Source: Streptomyces subrutilus | GTDB taxonomy: Bacteria; Actinomycetota; Actinomycetes; Streptomycetales; Streptomycetaceae | Direction of reading: 5' to 3' | Assembly (NCBI RefSeq): GCF_008704535.1 | Contig: NZ_CP023701.1 | Coordinates: 3,100,001-3,164,000 of the forward strand | Length of the DNA stretch: 64,000 nt | Part shown: positions 7,064 to 17,232 of the stretch, in pieces | Position numbering within the stretch: position 1 is the first letter of the stretch | Layout: each line of letters opens with the position of its first letter | Program-made: the position numbers and the translations under genes | Notes under the pieces: model-generated | The model's database searches: none | What the model was told of the DNA's origin: nothing | The model's input: only the letters and a program-made list of their open reading frames with translations

Positions 7064-8771
7064 CGCCGTTCCCCCTGTCCGTCCGGTGGGTGCCGCTCTG
7101 ATTGCTGTGCCCGCTGCCGCCGACGCTGAAGGCGCTGTGGTCCACCGACCGGATGTACACGCCGCCCTCGGCCACGGTGACCGCCCGTTCGGCGAACTCC
7201 TCGGTGTGCCAGCCCGCTTCGTGCAGGGCCAGGGTCACGCCGGCGACGATCCGGTCCTGGACGGTCTTCACGTACCGGTCCACGTCCATGAGCTGGAACA
7301 GCGAGGCGTCCGCGCGCGCCGCGAGCTCCCGCACCGAGACGGCCGGGCCGGCCGGGAGCGCGCCGCCGTGGCCGGCGGTGGCGATCTGCCACGGGCCCCG
7401 GCCGCCGCCCGAGAGCGTGCTCACGGCCGTGCCGAGCGAGCGCGGGGCCCGCCTGACGGCCCAGACGGCCTTGGCGAAGAAGGTGTTCCGCAGGTGCCGC
7501 TGGGCGATGTCGTCGGCCTCCTGGAAGTCCTGGCGCACGGGCAGCAGCACGTGCGGCGCCACCTCCAGCATCAGCATGCCGCCCTGGGTGTGGACCCGTA
7601 CGAACACGGTGACGACGAGGTTCTCGTCCCAGCCGCCGACCCGGACCCGCAGGAAGTGCCGGCGCCGCTCGCCGCCCTCCTCGACGGCGCCCTCGCGGTG
7701 CTCGGCCAGCGCCCGGTCGGACAGGTCGAGCGCGTGCGCTCCGGGCAGTCCGTCGGCCGGCAGGAACACGCACTCGTCGAGGACCAGTTCGCGCAGCCGG
7801 TCGAGCACGGCCTCGCGCGCCTCGGGCGATCCGTGCGGGGACGGAGCGCGCAGGGCTTCCAGCCGGGGCCGGACCCGCTCCACGATCCGTGCGTTGTCGA
7901 GCGGTTCGGGGACGGCGCCTTCGCGGGGGCGCAGTTCGACCGACAGCTGCCACGGCCGGTGCGGGCGTCCCGCGCCGCAGAACGGGTCGTTCACGCCGTA
8001 GAGGACGAGGCCGCCGTGCTGGGTCCGCGCGATCCGCTCCCGGGCCCGCGCGAACCGGGCGCCGGAGGCGGGGTCGGCGGCCGGGTCCGCGTACCGGGCG
8101 CGGTTGAGGGAGTTCTTGATGACGTGGGCGAAGTGGCCGCGCTGGAAGCCGAGGACGAGGACGAGCAGCCCGAAGACGATCAGAGCGGTCCAGCCGTACA
8201 GGAGTCCGGCGGAGTGGCCGAGCACCGGCAGTCGGACGAGGAAGCCGAGCGGCTCCTGCTCCAGGCCCCGGGTCAGGACGTCGAGGAGGGTGATCCCGTC
8301 GCGGGCCGCCGCGACGTGCGTGGTGCCTTCGAGGGTGCCCTGGAGCACGCCCAGGCCGGCGCCGAGGAGCAGGACCCAGCCCGAGGCGCGCAGCAGCAGT
8401 TCGAGGAGGCGGCTGCCGCGGCCGGTGCGGTCGCGGCGGCGGGCGATCCGGCCGGCGCCGCCGAGCAGGGCGGCCGGGAGCAGCAGGAAGAGCAGGAGCG
8501 CCTGGGCGAGGACCAGCCCGAGGGCCCAGACGGCCGCCACGCCCGCGGCCCAGGCGGCTTCGGCGCGGCGGGCCTGCAGGGCGTGGGCCAGGACGCGCAC
8601 GGCGTCGAAGCCGTAGGAGGGGGCGACGAAGCGCTCCTCGTGGACGTAGAGCTCCTCGATCACCCGGTCGCGGTAGGCCGCGTCCAGGTAGGTGCCGGCG
8701 CACAGCAGCCGTCCCGCCTCGCTGAGGGAGGGGTGCACCGGGCCGCGTTCGCTCGCGTCAACGCCTGTCAC
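7053..8771 (-). CDS. Large membrane protein of unknown function (three helices, cytoplasmic C-domain)
   Basis: A 572-residue protein. It has a soluble N-terminal region (about 1-70; EELYVHEERFVAPSYGFDAV), hydrophobic helices at about 75-100, 118-145 and 178-205, and a long mixed C-terminal region ending with VDHSAFSVGGSGHSNQSGTH. The GTG at 8771 was chosen because AGGGGGAA precedes it; an in-frame ATG at 8825 lacks a ribosome-binding site. It is the first gene of a three-gene coupled operon. No catalytic motif was recognised. The C-terminal motif recurs at the N-terminus of the next protein. Confidence 0.7.
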   Translation of the reverse strand: MTGVDASERGPVHPSLSEAGRLLCAGTYLDAAYRDRVIEELYVHEERFVAPSYGFDAVRVLAHALQARRAEAAWAAGVAAVWALGLVLAQALLLFLLLPAALLGGAGRIARRRDRTGRGSRLLELLLRASGWVLLLGAGLGVLQGTLEGTTHVAAARDGITLLDVLTRGLEQEPLGFLVRLPVLGHSAGLLYGWTALIVFGLLVLVLGFQRGHFAHVIKNSLNRARYADPAADPASGARFARARERIARTQHGGLVLYGVNDPFCGAGRPHRPWQLSVELRPREGAVPEPLDNARIVERVRPRLEALRAPSPHGSPEAREAVLDRLRELVLDECVFLPADGLPGAHALDLSDRALAEHREGAVEEGGERRRHFLRVRVGGWDENLVVTVFVRVHTQGGMLMLEVAPHVLLPVRQDFQEADDIAQRHLRNTFFAKAVWAVRRAPRSLGTAVSTLSGGGRGPWQIATAGHGGALPAGPAVSVRELAARADASLFQLMDVDRYVKTVQDRIVAGVTLALHEAGWHTEEFAERAVTVAEGGVYIRSVDHSAFSVGGSGHSNQSGTHRTDRGNGDGA

Positions 8772-8846
8772 CGGTTCCCCCTGGCCGTGTGCGGAGGGAC
8801 ACCGTAAGACGACTGTAGGGGACATGACAGATGGGTTCGCGCCAAA

Positions 8847-8875
8847 AAGGCCCCGGTGCGCCGCACCGGGGCCTT
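8847..8875 (-). terminator. Rho-independent terminator after mdh
   Basis: A perfect 13-bp stem (AAGGCCCCGGTGC) with a three-base loop lies 28 bases after the mdh stop; read on the minus strand it is followed by a run of five T. Confidence 0.85.
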
Positions 8876-8902
8876 CGGGTCGACCGGAGCCGGTCGGACC
8901 GC

Positions 8903-10060
<1,158 letters not shown>

Positions 10061-10108
10061 TCACGCACGGCCTCGCGCCCTCCGTCACGCCCGCCGTCAC
10101 GGGGGGTC

Positions 10109-10732
10109 TCACACGGCGAAGACCTGACCGGTCCGGTGGCCCTCGATCGACTTCACGTACGCGCGGGCGGCGCGCGCGACCGGCACCGGGTCGAAGCCCG
10201 CGAAGGTGTCCCCGTACGCGTCGAGGGACTCCTCGAAGACGGTCGGGCTGACCGCGTTGACCCGCTGGCGGCCCGGGAGTTCGACGGCCGCGGCCCGGAC
10301 GAACGCCTCGACGGCGCCGTTGACCAGCGAGGCCACCGAGCCGGTCAGCAGCGGCTCGCGGGCCAGGATGCCGCTGATCAGGGTGTACGAGGCGTGCGCG
10401 GGCAGGCGCAGGGCGCCCTGGCGGACCAGTTCGATCTGGCTGACGGCCTTGCCTTCGAGCCCGGCACGGACGTCGTCGGTGGTCAGCTCGGCCAGCGGCT
10501 TCCACGGCACGCTGCCGGCGGCGCACGCGACGGCGTCGACCGCGCCGACCGTCTCGTACATCGCCCGGACGGACTCGGGATCGGTGATGTCGAGGGTGAC
10601 GTCGGCGCCCTCGCGGGAGGCGGTGACGACCTCGTGGCCCCGCTCGCGCAGGGCGGCGTGGACCGCCCGGCCGAGGGTGCCGCGGGCGCCGACCAGGACG
10701 ACCTTCTGCTTCGCGTTCATGCCCCCGAGCAT
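10109..10732 (-). CDS. Short-chain dehydrogenase/reductase
   Basis: A 207-residue, rather short SDR. The cofactor loop is VLVGARGTLGRAVHAALRER (about 13-32) and the family VDAVACAAG segment follows. The usual YxxxK catalytic pair is not obvious: where it is expected the sequence reads SVASLVNGAVEAFVRAAAVE, so Tyr is replaced. This matches the small 'short chain dehydrogenase' type often found divergent from a LysR regulator, and reduced or altered catalysis is possible. The start is at ATG 10732 (GGAG seven bases upstream); an ATG four codons later (10720) is also possible. Probably controlled by the LysR protein encoded at 10792. Confidence 0.82.
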   Translation of the reverse strand: MLGGMNAKQKVVLVGARGTLGRAVHAALRERGHEVVTASREGADVTLDITDPESVRAMYETVGAVDAVACAAGSVPWKPLAELTTDDVRAGLEGKAVSQIELVRQGALRLPAHASYTLISGILAREPLLTGSVASLVNGAVEAFVRAAAVELPGRQRVNAVSPTVFEESLDAYGDTFAGFDPVPVARAARAYVKSIEGHRTGQVFAV

Positions 10733-10767
10733 CGCGCCACTCCACCGTGCAGTCCAGCTACCTCTGC

Positions 10768-10788
10768 TTCAGCGATCGTTAAGCTGAA
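10768..10788. promoter_or_regulatory. LysR-type operator candidate (TTCAGC-N9-GCTGAA)
   Basis: Perfect six-base arms separated by nine bases fit the T-N11-A rule for LysR boxes. The dyad lies in the 59-base gap between the divergent SDR and LysR genes and overlaps the TAAGCT (10780-10785) that could be the -10 of the LysR gene, so autorepression is plausible. Confidence 0.5.
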
Positions 10789-10791
10789 CTC

Positions 10792-11685
10792 ATGCTCGAC
10801 GTGAAACGCATGGTCCTGCTCCGCGACCTCGCCGAGCACGGCCGGGTGACGGCCGTCGCCGACCTGCACGGCGTCACCCCCTCCGCCGTCTCCCAGCAAC
10901 TGCGCGCCCTGGAGGCCGAGGCCGGGGCCGGCCTCGTCGAACGGGAGGGCCGCGGCCTGCGCCTCACCCCCGCGGGCACGGCGCTGGCCGCCGCCTGCGA
11001 ACCGGTACTGGCCGCGCTGGAGCGCGCCGAGGCGGCGGTGCGCGCGCTGGACGCGGAGCCGAGCGGGGAGCTGGCCGTCGGGTGCGCGCCGAGCGCCCTG
11101 GCCACGGTGGCCGCGCCGCTCGTCGCCGAGCTCGGCCTACGCCACCCGGGGCTGCGGCCGCGCCTCGTGCAGTGCGACCCGGAGGACGCCCTGCCACTGT
11201 TGCGCGGGCGCCGGCTGGACCTTGCGGTGACCTACGCCTACCCGCTGCTCGGCGCCCCGCCCGCGCCCGGCACCACCGCCGTGCCGCTCTTCGCCGACCC
11301 GCTGTGCCTGGCGCTGCCGGAGGCGCTGCTGCCCGCGTACGAGCGCACGGGGCTCGGCGCCCTGCGGGACCGCGCGTGGGTCTCGGCGCCCGCCCCGAGC
11401 AGCTGCCGCGAGATGCTGCTGCACGCCTGCCGGGGCGCCGGTTTCACGCCGTACGTCGCCCACGCCTGCGCGGACCTGCGCTCCGGGCTGGCGCTGGTGG
11501 CCACGGGCCGGGCCGTGTCGATCCTGCCGAAGCTGCTGTGCGACGCCCCGCCGCCGGGCGCCGTCGTACGGGAGCTGCCGGGCCCGGGGCGGACCTTCCA
11601 GGCCGTGGTCCGGGCGGGCACCGAGGCCCGGCCGGCCGTCGCGGCGACGCTCGCGGCGCTGCGGGTCGTCGTCAGCGGACGGTGA
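10792..11685 (+). CDS. LysR-family transcriptional regulator
   Basis: A 297-residue regulator. The N-terminal winged helix (about residues 1-60) contains GRVTAVADLHGVTPSAVSQQ and LRLTPAGTAL; the rest is a periplasmic-binding-protein-like effector domain (about 88-295). It is divergent from the SDR gene and probably controls it; the effector is unknown. The ATG at 10792 has no ribosome-binding site but follows TAAGCT by six bases, suggesting a leaderless transcript. The 3' end overlaps the convergent DUF3017 gene by 14 bases. Confidence 0.9.
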   Translation: MLDVKRMVLLRDLAEHGRVTAVADLHGVTPSAVSQQLRALEAEAGAGLVEREGRGLRLTPAGTALAAACEPVLAALERAEAAVRALDAEPSGELAVGCAPSALATVAAPLVAELGLRHPGLRPRLVQCDPEDALPLLRGRRLDLAVTYAYPLLGAPPAPGTTAVPLFADPLCLALPEALLPAYERTGLGALRDRAWVSAPAPSSCREMLLHACRGAGFTPYVAHACADLRSGLALVATGRAVSILPKLLCDAPPPGAVVRELPGPGRTFQAVVRAGTEARPAVAATLAALRVVVSGR

Positions 11686-12223
11686 AGCGCACCACCGTCT
11701 CCAGGAAGGGGATCTCCAGCAGCGGCTCGGGCTCCATCACCAGCGCGAGCAGCGTGATCGCCACGCCGAGCAGCCCGTACGTGACCATGTCCGTGAAGCG
11801 GGAGCGCACCGCGAGCATCCCCACCGACGGCAGCATCCGCCGCATGGCCGAGGCCGCGATCAGGGCGGCGCCGATCACCAGGCAGCCGATCCGCGGGTGC
11901 CCCAGGGCCGTGACCAGCAGCCCGGCCGCGGTCGCGGCGAGCACGCTGAGCATCGGCCACTGGCGGGCCGGCGCCGACACGGCCCCGGGGACGGCGCGGC
12001 CGCTGCCCTCGGGCCGGGCGGTGTCCCGGGTGACGGAGGGGAAGCGGCGCGACCGCGCGGGCTCCGCGGCCTCCGCCCCGGCCGGATCACCCGACGCGGA
12101 ACCGGCCGCGGAACCGGGCACGGAACCGGCGGCTCCCTCCGCCGCCCCGGCCCCGGCGGCGCCCTCGCCCGCGGCCCCGGCCGGGCGGCCGCCCGCCGGC
12201 TCCGCGCCCGGGTCAGCCCGCAC
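11672..12223 (-). CDS. DUF3017 membrane protein
   Basis: A 183-residue protein with an Ala/Gly/Pro-rich N-terminal half of about 80 residues, then three hydrophobic helices ([20 protein letters not shown], then [18 protein letters not shown], and a third near residue 150). This is the DUF3017 pattern, a family regularly found next to folD in Streptomyces. The GTG start overlaps the folD stop by 11 bases, so it is translationally coupled to folD. The function is unknown; the disordered N-terminus is probably cytoplasmic. Confidence 0.82.
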   Translation of the reverse strand: MRADPGAEPAGGRPAGAAGEGAAGAGAAEGAAGSVPGSAAGSASGDPAGAEAAEPARSRRFPSVTRDTARPEGSGRAVPGAVSAPARQWPMLSVLAATAAGLLVTALGHPRIGCLVIGAALIAASAMRRMLPSVGMLAVRSRFTDMVTYGLLGVAITLLALVMEPEPLLEIPFLETVVRFTVR

Positions 12224-13073
12224 TGGTGGTCCGTTCCGCCGCCTCGACGACGTTGACCAGCAACTGGGCCCGCGTCATCGGGCCGACCCCACCCGGGTTG
12301 GGCGAGATCCAGCCGGCCACCTCGGCGACGCCGGGGTGCACGTCCCCGACGATCCTGCCGTTCTCGTCGCGGCTGACGCCGACGTCCAGCACGGCCGCGC
12401 CGGGCTTCACGTCCTCCGGCTTCACCAGGTGGGGCACACCGGCCGCGGCGACGACGATGTCCGCCTGGCGCAGCAGCCCGGACAGGTCGCGGGTGCCGGT
12501 GTGGCAGAGGGTCACGGTGGCGTTCTCGGACTTGCGGGTCAGCAGCAGGCCGATGGAGCGGCCGACGGTGATGCCGCGGCCGAGCACGACGACGTGCGCG
12601 CCGTCGATCTCGACGCCGTGGTGGCGCAGCAGTTCGACGATCCCGTACGGGGTGCAGGGCAGCGGGCCCGGCTCGTTGAGCACCAGCCGGCCGAGGGACA
12701 TGGGGTGCAGGCCGTCGGCGTCCTTCGCCGGATCCATCAGCTCCAGCACCCGGTTGGTGTCGATGCCCTTGGGGAGAGGGAGTTGGACGATGTAGCCGGT
12801 GCATTCGGGGTTGTCGTTGAGCTCGCGCACGACGGCCTCGATGTCCTCCTGGGAGGCGGTCGCGGGCAGTTCGCGCTGGATGGAGGCGATGCCGACCTCG
12901 GCGCAGTCCTTGTGCTTGCCGTTGACGTACCAGCGGCTGCCCGGGTCGTCGCCGACCAGCAGGGTGCCGAGTCCGGGGGTGACGCCCCGGGCCTTCAGGG
13001 CCGCGACGCGGCCGGTCAGTTCGGACTTGATCGCGGCGGCGGTGGCCTTGCCATCGAGAATCTGGGCAGTCAT
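12213..13073 (-). CDS. folD: Bifunctional methylene-THF dehydrogenase / methenyl-THF cyclohydrolase
   Basis: A 286-residue FolD, which interconverts 5,10-methylene-, methenyl- and 10-formyl-tetrahydrofolate with NADP. The catalytic lysine lies in [14 protein letters not shown], and the hallmarks [18 protein letters not shown] and the Rossmann motif [12 protein letters not shown] follow in order. 10-formyl-THF is the substrate of PurN and PurH, encoded nearby. The ATG at 13073 opens the gene, with a 252-base divergent promoter upstream; DUF3017 is co-transcribed downstream. Confidence 0.96.
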   Translation of the reverse strand: MTAQILDGKATAAAIKSELTGRVAALKARGVTPGLGTLLVGDDPGSRWYVNGKHKDCAEVGIASIQRELPATASQEDIEAVVRELNDNPECTGYIVQLPLPKGIDTNRVLELMDPAKDADGLHPMSLGRLVLNEPGPLPCTPYGIVELLRHHGVEIDGAHVVVLGRGITVGRSIGLLLTRKSENATVTLCHTGTRDLSGLLRQADIVVAAAGVPHLVKPEDVKPGAAVLDVGVSRDENGRIVGDVHPGVAEVAGWISPNPGGVGPMTRAQLLVNVVEAAERTTSAG

Positions 13074-13143
13074 GGACCCATACTCCCGGATGGAGCGGCC
13101 CCGGTTCCACTCGCGGCGTTCACGGCCGTTCACCGGCGTTCGC

Positions 13144-13168
13144 ACTTGGTTGCACTTGCACAACAAGT
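13144..13168. promoter_or_regulatory. Interrupted dyad in the folD / membrane-protein intergenic region
   Basis: ACTTG and CAAGT form outer arms, with TTGCA and TGCA forming further paired bases inside. The dyad lies about 70 bases upstream of folD in the divergent promoter. It may bind a regulator; no known motif was recognised. Confidence 0.3.
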
Positions 13169-13325
13169 CACCGGCCGGGCGCGAACCGGCTGGACAAGCC
13201 CCGTCCGGTCGGACGACGATGCAGGCACAGAGTGCCGCGGGCAGTGCCGGGGGGCGGACCGCACCAGTGAAGCTCCTCCGTGCGGTGCCGTGCGTCCCCG
13301 CACTTCCACGGAGGAACACCCCAAG

Positions 13326-13946
13326 ATGAGCTTCGGCGACCCGAACAACCCGTACGGACAGCAGCCCCAGCAGCCCCAGCCCGGTTACGGCTACCCGCAG
13401 CAGGCCCCCCAGGGCGTCCCGCCGCAGGGCGGCTACGGCTACCCGCAGCAGGGCGCGCCCGTCGGCTACCCGGCCGGCCCCGGCGGCTACCCGGGCGGTC
13501 CCGTCGAGATGCCGGGCGGCGTCAAGGGCGCGCGCATCATGCTCTTCGTGCTCGGCGGCCTCCAGGCCGTCGGCGCGCTGTTCGCCATCGTCGCCTCGGC
13601 CTGGGTCGCCGACATGATCTCCGGCGCCGACACCTCCGACTCGGGCCTCAGCAGCAGCGACACCGACAAGGCCGCCTCCTTCGGCGCCGCCTTCATGATC
13701 GGCTTCGGCGTGGTCATCCTGGCGTTCGCGCTGTGGGGCATCCTCACCGCCGTCAAGATCCCCAAGGGCCGCAACGGCATCCGGATCTCTGCCATCGTCT
13801 ACGCCTCGATCGTGACCCTGTTCAGCCTGCTGAGCCTGCTGACCGCGAACATCTTCGCCCTCTTCAGCCTGGTGCTCGGCATCCTCATCATCGTCTTCCT
13901 CGCGAAGAACGAGGGCAGCCGTTACTTCAACCGCCCGCAGTACTAG
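13326..13946 (+). CDS. Membrane protein with Gln/Gly/Tyr/Pro-rich N-terminus (DUF4064-like)
   Basis: A 206-residue protein. Residues 1-65 are a low-complexity repeat of GYGYPQQ units; four hydrophobic helices follow from about residue 75 to 195. The repetitive PQQ/GYG tails seen on many Streptomyces membrane proteins are cytoplasmic and probably disordered. The ATG at 13326 follows GGAGGAAC. The function is unknown; it is most like small DUF4064 or tetraspan-type proteins. It is followed by a strong bidirectional terminator. Confidence 0.75.
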   Translation: MSFGDPNNPYGQQPQQPQPGYGYPQQAPQGVPPQGGYGYPQQGAPVGYPAGPGGYPGGPVEMPGGVKGARIMLFVLGGLQAVGALFAIVASAWVADMISGADTSDSGLSSSDTDKAASFGAAFMIGFGVVILAFALWGILTAVKIPKGRNGIRISAIVYASIVTLFSLLSLLTANIFALFSLVLGILIIVFLAKNEGSRYFNRPQY

Positions 13947-13987
13947 GCGGCCCGGCGGTCCGGTCCCCCGGGGCTCCGGACCGCCCC

Positions 13988-14040
13988 GCACACGGCGCAG
14001 GCCGCGACCCGCAGTGCGGGTCGCGGCCTGCGCCGTGTGC
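13988..14040. terminator. Bidirectional terminator between the membrane protein gene and purH
   Basis: A perfect 26-base inverted repeat around a single central base (14014) lies between two convergent genes, 41 bases after one stop and 30 bases after the other. There is no long T-run, as is usual in Streptomyces. Confidence 0.8.
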
Positions 14041-14070
14041 GGACCGTTCGCCGCGCGCGCGGCGGCCGGG

Positions 14071-15663
14071 TCAGTGGAAGAAGTGCCGGGTGCCGGTGAA
14101 GTACATGGTCACGCCCGCCTTCCGCGCGGCCTCGACCACCTGCTCGTCACGGACCGAACCACCCGGCTGGACGACGGCCTTGATGCCCGCGTCGGTCAGG
14201 ATCTCCAGCCCGTCGGGGAAGGGGAAGAAGGCGTCGGACGCGGCGTAGGAGCCCTGCGCGCGCTCGGCGCCGGCCCGCTCGACGGCCAGCTTCGCCGAGT
14301 CCACGCGGTTGACCTGGCCCATGCCGACGCCGACCGACGCACCGTCCTTGGCGAGCAGGATGGCGTTGGACTTGACGGCCCGGCAGGCCTTCCAGGCGAA
14401 GGCGAGGCCGGCGAGCTCCTCCGCGGAGAGGGCCTCGCCGGTGGCCAGCGTCCAGTGCGCCGGGTCGTCGCCCTCCGCCTGGAAGAGGTCGCTCTGCTGG
14501 AGCAGCGCGCCGCCGCTGATGGGCTTGAGGTCACCGGGCTGGTGCGGGGTGCCGTCGACCCTGAGGACGCGGATGTTCTTCTTGCGGGCGAGGATCTCGA
14601 CGGCGCCGTCCTCGTACGCGGGGGCCGCGATGACCTCGGTGAAGATCTCGGCCACCTGCTCGGCGAGCTCGACGGTCACCGGACGGTTGACGGCGATGAC
14701 GCCGCCGAAGGCCGAGAGCGGGTCGCAGGCGTGCGCCTTGCGGTGGGCCGCCGCCACGTCCGCGTCCACCGCGATGCCGCACGGGTTGGCGTGCTTGATG
14801 ATCGCGACGCAGGGCTCGTCGTGGTCGTAGGCGGCGCGGCGGGCGGCCTCGGTGTCCACGTAGTTGTTGAAGGACATCTCCTTGCCGTGCAGCTGCTCGG
14901 CGTTGGCGAGCCCGCCCGGCTGGCCGTCCGTGTAGAGCGCGGCGGCCTGGTGCGGGTTCTCGCCGTAGCGCAGGGTCGACTTGCGCTCCCAGGCGCCGGC
15001 CAGGAACTCGGGCAGCACGGCCTCGGGCTCCGGGGCGTACGCGTTCGTGAACCAGGTGGCGACGGCCACGTCGTAGGCCGCGGTGTGCTGGAAGGCCTCG
15101 GCCGCGAGCCGCTTGCGGGCGGACAGGTCGAAGCCGCCGCCGCGGGCCGCCTCGATGACGTCGGCGTAGCGGGCGGGGCTGGTGACCACCGCGACGGACG
15201 GGTGGTTCTTGGCGGCGGCGCGGACCATCGACGGGCCGCCGATGTCGATCTGCTCGACGCACTCGTCGGGGGTGGCGCCCGACTGCACGGTCTCCAGGAA
15301 CGGGTACAGGTTGACGATCACCAGGTCGAAGGGCTCCACGCCCAGCTCGGCGAGCTGGTTGCGGTGGTCCTCCAGGCGCAGGTCGGCGAGGATGCCGGCG
15401 TGTACGCGCGGGTGCAGGGTCTTGACCCGGCCGTCGAGGCACTCGGGGAAGCCGGTCAGCTCCTCGACCTTGGTGACGGGCACTCCGGCGGCGGCGATCC
15501 GGCCGGCCGTGGAGCCCGTGGAGACCAGCGCGACGCCCGCCTCGTGCAGGCCGCGGGCCAGCTCTTCCAATCCCGTCTTGTCGTAGACGCTGACGAGCGC
15601 ACGCCGGATGGGACGCCGGGTCGTGGTCGGGTCGTTGCTCGCTGCGCTCTCTGCGGCGGTCAC
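14071..15663 (-). CDS. purH: Bifunctional AICAR transformylase / IMP cyclohydrolase
   Basis: A 530-residue PurH carrying out the last two steps of IMP synthesis. The N-terminal MGS-like cyclohydrolase domain (about residues 20-160) has [14 protein letters not shown] and [12 protein letters not shown]; the C-terminal transformylase domain (about 165-530) has the catalytic Lys-His in [12 protein letters not shown]. The GTG start at 15663 overlaps the purN stop (GTGA), so the two are translationally coupled. A product of normal family length and intact motifs indicates a functional enzyme. Confidence 0.97.
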   Translation of the reverse strand: MTAAESAASNDPTTTRRPIRRALVSVYDKTGLEELARGLHEAGVALVSTGSTAGRIAAAGVPVTKVEELTGFPECLDGRVKTLHPRVHAGILADLRLEDHRNQLAELGVEPFDLVIVNLYPFLETVQSGATPDECVEQIDIGGPSMVRAAAKNHPSVAVVTSPARYADVIEAARGGGFDLSARKRLAAEAFQHTAAYDVAVATWFTNAYAPEPEAVLPEFLAGAWERKSTLRYGENPHQAAALYTDGQPGGLANAEQLHGKEMSFNNYVDTEAARRAAYDHDEPCVAIIKHANPCGIAVDADVAAAHRKAHACDPLSAFGGVIAVNRPVTVELAEQVAEIFTEVIAAPAYEDGAVEILARKKNIRVLRVDGTPHQPGDLKPISGGALLQQSDLFQAEGDDPAHWTLATGEALSAEELAGLAFAWKACRAVKSNAILLAKDGASVGVGMGQVNRVDSAKLAVERAGAERAQGSYAASDAFFPFPDGLEILTDAGIKAVVQPGGSVRDEQVVEAARKAGVTMYFTGTRHFFH

Positions 15664-16283
15664 TGGATTGTTACCTTTCGTCCCTCAATGCGGTAGCCGT
15701 GCCGGGCCAGACGCCCCACGACATCGACGAGCAGCGTGCGCTCGACTTCCTTGATGCGCTCGTGCAGAGCGGCTTCGTCGTCCTCGTCCCGGACACCGAC
15801 CACACCCTGGGCGATGATCGGACCGGTGTCCACGCCGCTGTCCACGAAGTGGACGGTGCAGCCGGTGACCTTCGCCCCGTAGGCGAGGGCGTCCCGTACG
15901 CCGTGCGCGCCGGGGAAGGCGGGGAGGAGGGCGGGATGGGTGTTGACGAACCGGCCGCCGAAGCGGTCGATGAACGCCTCGCCCACGATCTTCATGAACC
16001 CCGCGGAGACCACCAGGTCCGGCGCGTGCGCGTCGGTGGCCTCGGTGAGCGCGACGTCCCACTGCGCGCGGCTCCCGTATGCCTTCACCGGGCAGACGAA
16101 GGTGGGGATCCCCGCCTTCTCGGCCCGCTCCAGACCGGCGATGCCCGCCCGGTCGGCCCCGACGGCGACGACTTCGGCGCCGAAGCCCTCGGCTCCGCCG
16201 GGGTGCGCGTCGATGGCGTCGAGCAGGGCCTGGAGGTTGGTGCCGGAACCGGAGACCAGCACGACCAGGCGGGAGGCGGGCAT
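15660..16283 (-). CDS. purN: Phosphoribosylglycinamide formyltransferase
   Basis: A 207-residue GAR transformylase that transfers formyl from 10-formyl-THF to GAR, step three of purine synthesis. The phosphate loop is [15 protein letters not shown]; the catalytic Asn-His pair is in [16 protein letters not shown] and the catalytic Asp in [13 protein letters not shown]. The ATG at 16283 follows AAAGGG; a longer frame upstream has no homology. It is the first gene of the purN-purH operon, whose promoter lies in the 252-base divergent region ending at 16535. Confidence 0.96.
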   Translation of the reverse strand: MPASRLVVLVSGSGTNLQALLDAIDAHPGGAEGFGAEVVAVGADRAGIAGLERAEKAGIPTFVCPVKAYGSRAQWDVALTEATDAHAPDLVVSAGFMKIVGEAFIDRFGGRFVNTHPALLPAFPGAHGVRDALAYGAKVTGCTVHFVDSGVDTGPIIAQGVVGVRDEDDEAALHERIKEVERTLLVDVVGRLARHGYRIEGRKVTIQ

Positions 16284-16310
16284 GGGAGGCCCTTTCTCGG
16301 GGGAACGCGG

Positions 16311-16323
16311 GAACACGGTGTTC
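16311..16323. promoter_or_regulatory. Inverted repeat upstream of purN (GAACAC-G-GTGTTC)
   Basis: A perfect six-base-arm palindrome lies 28-40 bases upstream of the purN ATG. Further upstream, CATACGAA occurs twice as a direct repeat (16337-16344 and 16372-16379). Position suggests promoter or operator elements for the purine operon or its divergent neighbour; the regulator is unknown. Confidence 0.4.
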
Positions 16324-16535
16324 GTCTTTGTGTGGTCATACGAAACTTCGGGGTACCGATATACGGGGAACCATACGAAGCCGCCGACCGCCTGCAACGA
16401 TACCGGCACACCGGACCGCCCCCGAGGGACGGGGGCACGGCCGACAGGTAGCGTCTGGCGTACAAGCCGCAAACAGGGCCCACCTCGCCACGACGTCTCC
16501 GCGACGTCCATGACACAGGGGAAGAAACACACCCG

Positions 16536-17177
16536 ATGCCGGACCGCCGCCAGCCCGAGTCCCCCACCGACGACAATCCCTTCGCGGCTCCCCCGGAAGG
16601 CCGGCCCGACCAGCCGTGGCAGCCGCGCGCCGGCGGCGACGGCCACGGCGGCGGGGGCGGCGACGGCCGGGGGGACGGCCCCAAGGACGGCAACGGCCGC
16701 GGCCCGGCCCGCTGGGACCCCACCGACCCGATCCAGCGCCGCGCCCGGTACGCCCTGCTGGCCGGCATGTGGGGCTTCTTCTTCGGGATCTTCGGCATCC
16801 CGTCGGTGGGCCTGCTGCTGGGCGCGCTCGCCCTCTACTGGGGGATCAGCGCCCTGCGCGGCAAGCCGGCCGCCGCGACCGGCACGACGTCGGCGGCGGG
16901 CTCCCCGGCCGCCGGCCCGCAGTCGGCGCAGGCCCCCGCCCGGGGCGGTCTCGCGGCCCTCGGCGACGCGGCCCGCCCCCAGCGGGCGGCGGCGGTGAGC
17001 GGCCTGGTCACGGCCTCGCTCGCGATCCTGCTGGCGCTGAGCTCGTACGCCCTGCAGCTCGCGTACAAGGACTTCTACGTGTGCCGCGACGACGCCCTGA
17101 CGAGCACCGCGGAACTCCAGTGCAACAGCCTCCTGCCGGACAACGTCGTGGGCGACGTCCTCAAGGTCCGCCAGTAG
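16536..17177 (+). CDS. Conserved membrane protein with disordered N-terminus
   Basis: A 213-residue protein. Residues 1-60 are Pro/Gly/Asp-rich and probably cytoplasmic; YALLAGMWGFFFGIFGIPSV starts a helical hairpin at about 70-110, a linker rich in Ala/Pro/Ser follows, and a further helix lies at about 150-172, with a short extracellular tail containing two Cys (VCRDDAL and LQCNSLL). The hairpin resembles DUF4190-type proteins. It faces purN across a divergent promoter. The function is unknown. Confidence 0.72.
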   Translation: MPDRRQPESPTDDNPFAAPPEGRPDQPWQPRAGGDGHGGGGGDGRGDGPKDGNGRGPARWDPTDPIQRRARYALLAGMWGFFFGIFGIPSVGLLLGALALYWGISALRGKPAAATGTTSAAGSPAAGPQSAQAPARGGLAALGDAARPQRAAAVSGLVTASLAILLALSSYALQLAYKDFYVCRDDALTSTAELQCNSLLPDNVVGDVLKVRQ

Positions 17178-17232
17178 GCCCCCGCGGCCGGGGCGCGTCC
17201 ACCGGGCCCCGGCCGCGCGGCCACCGAGGGGT

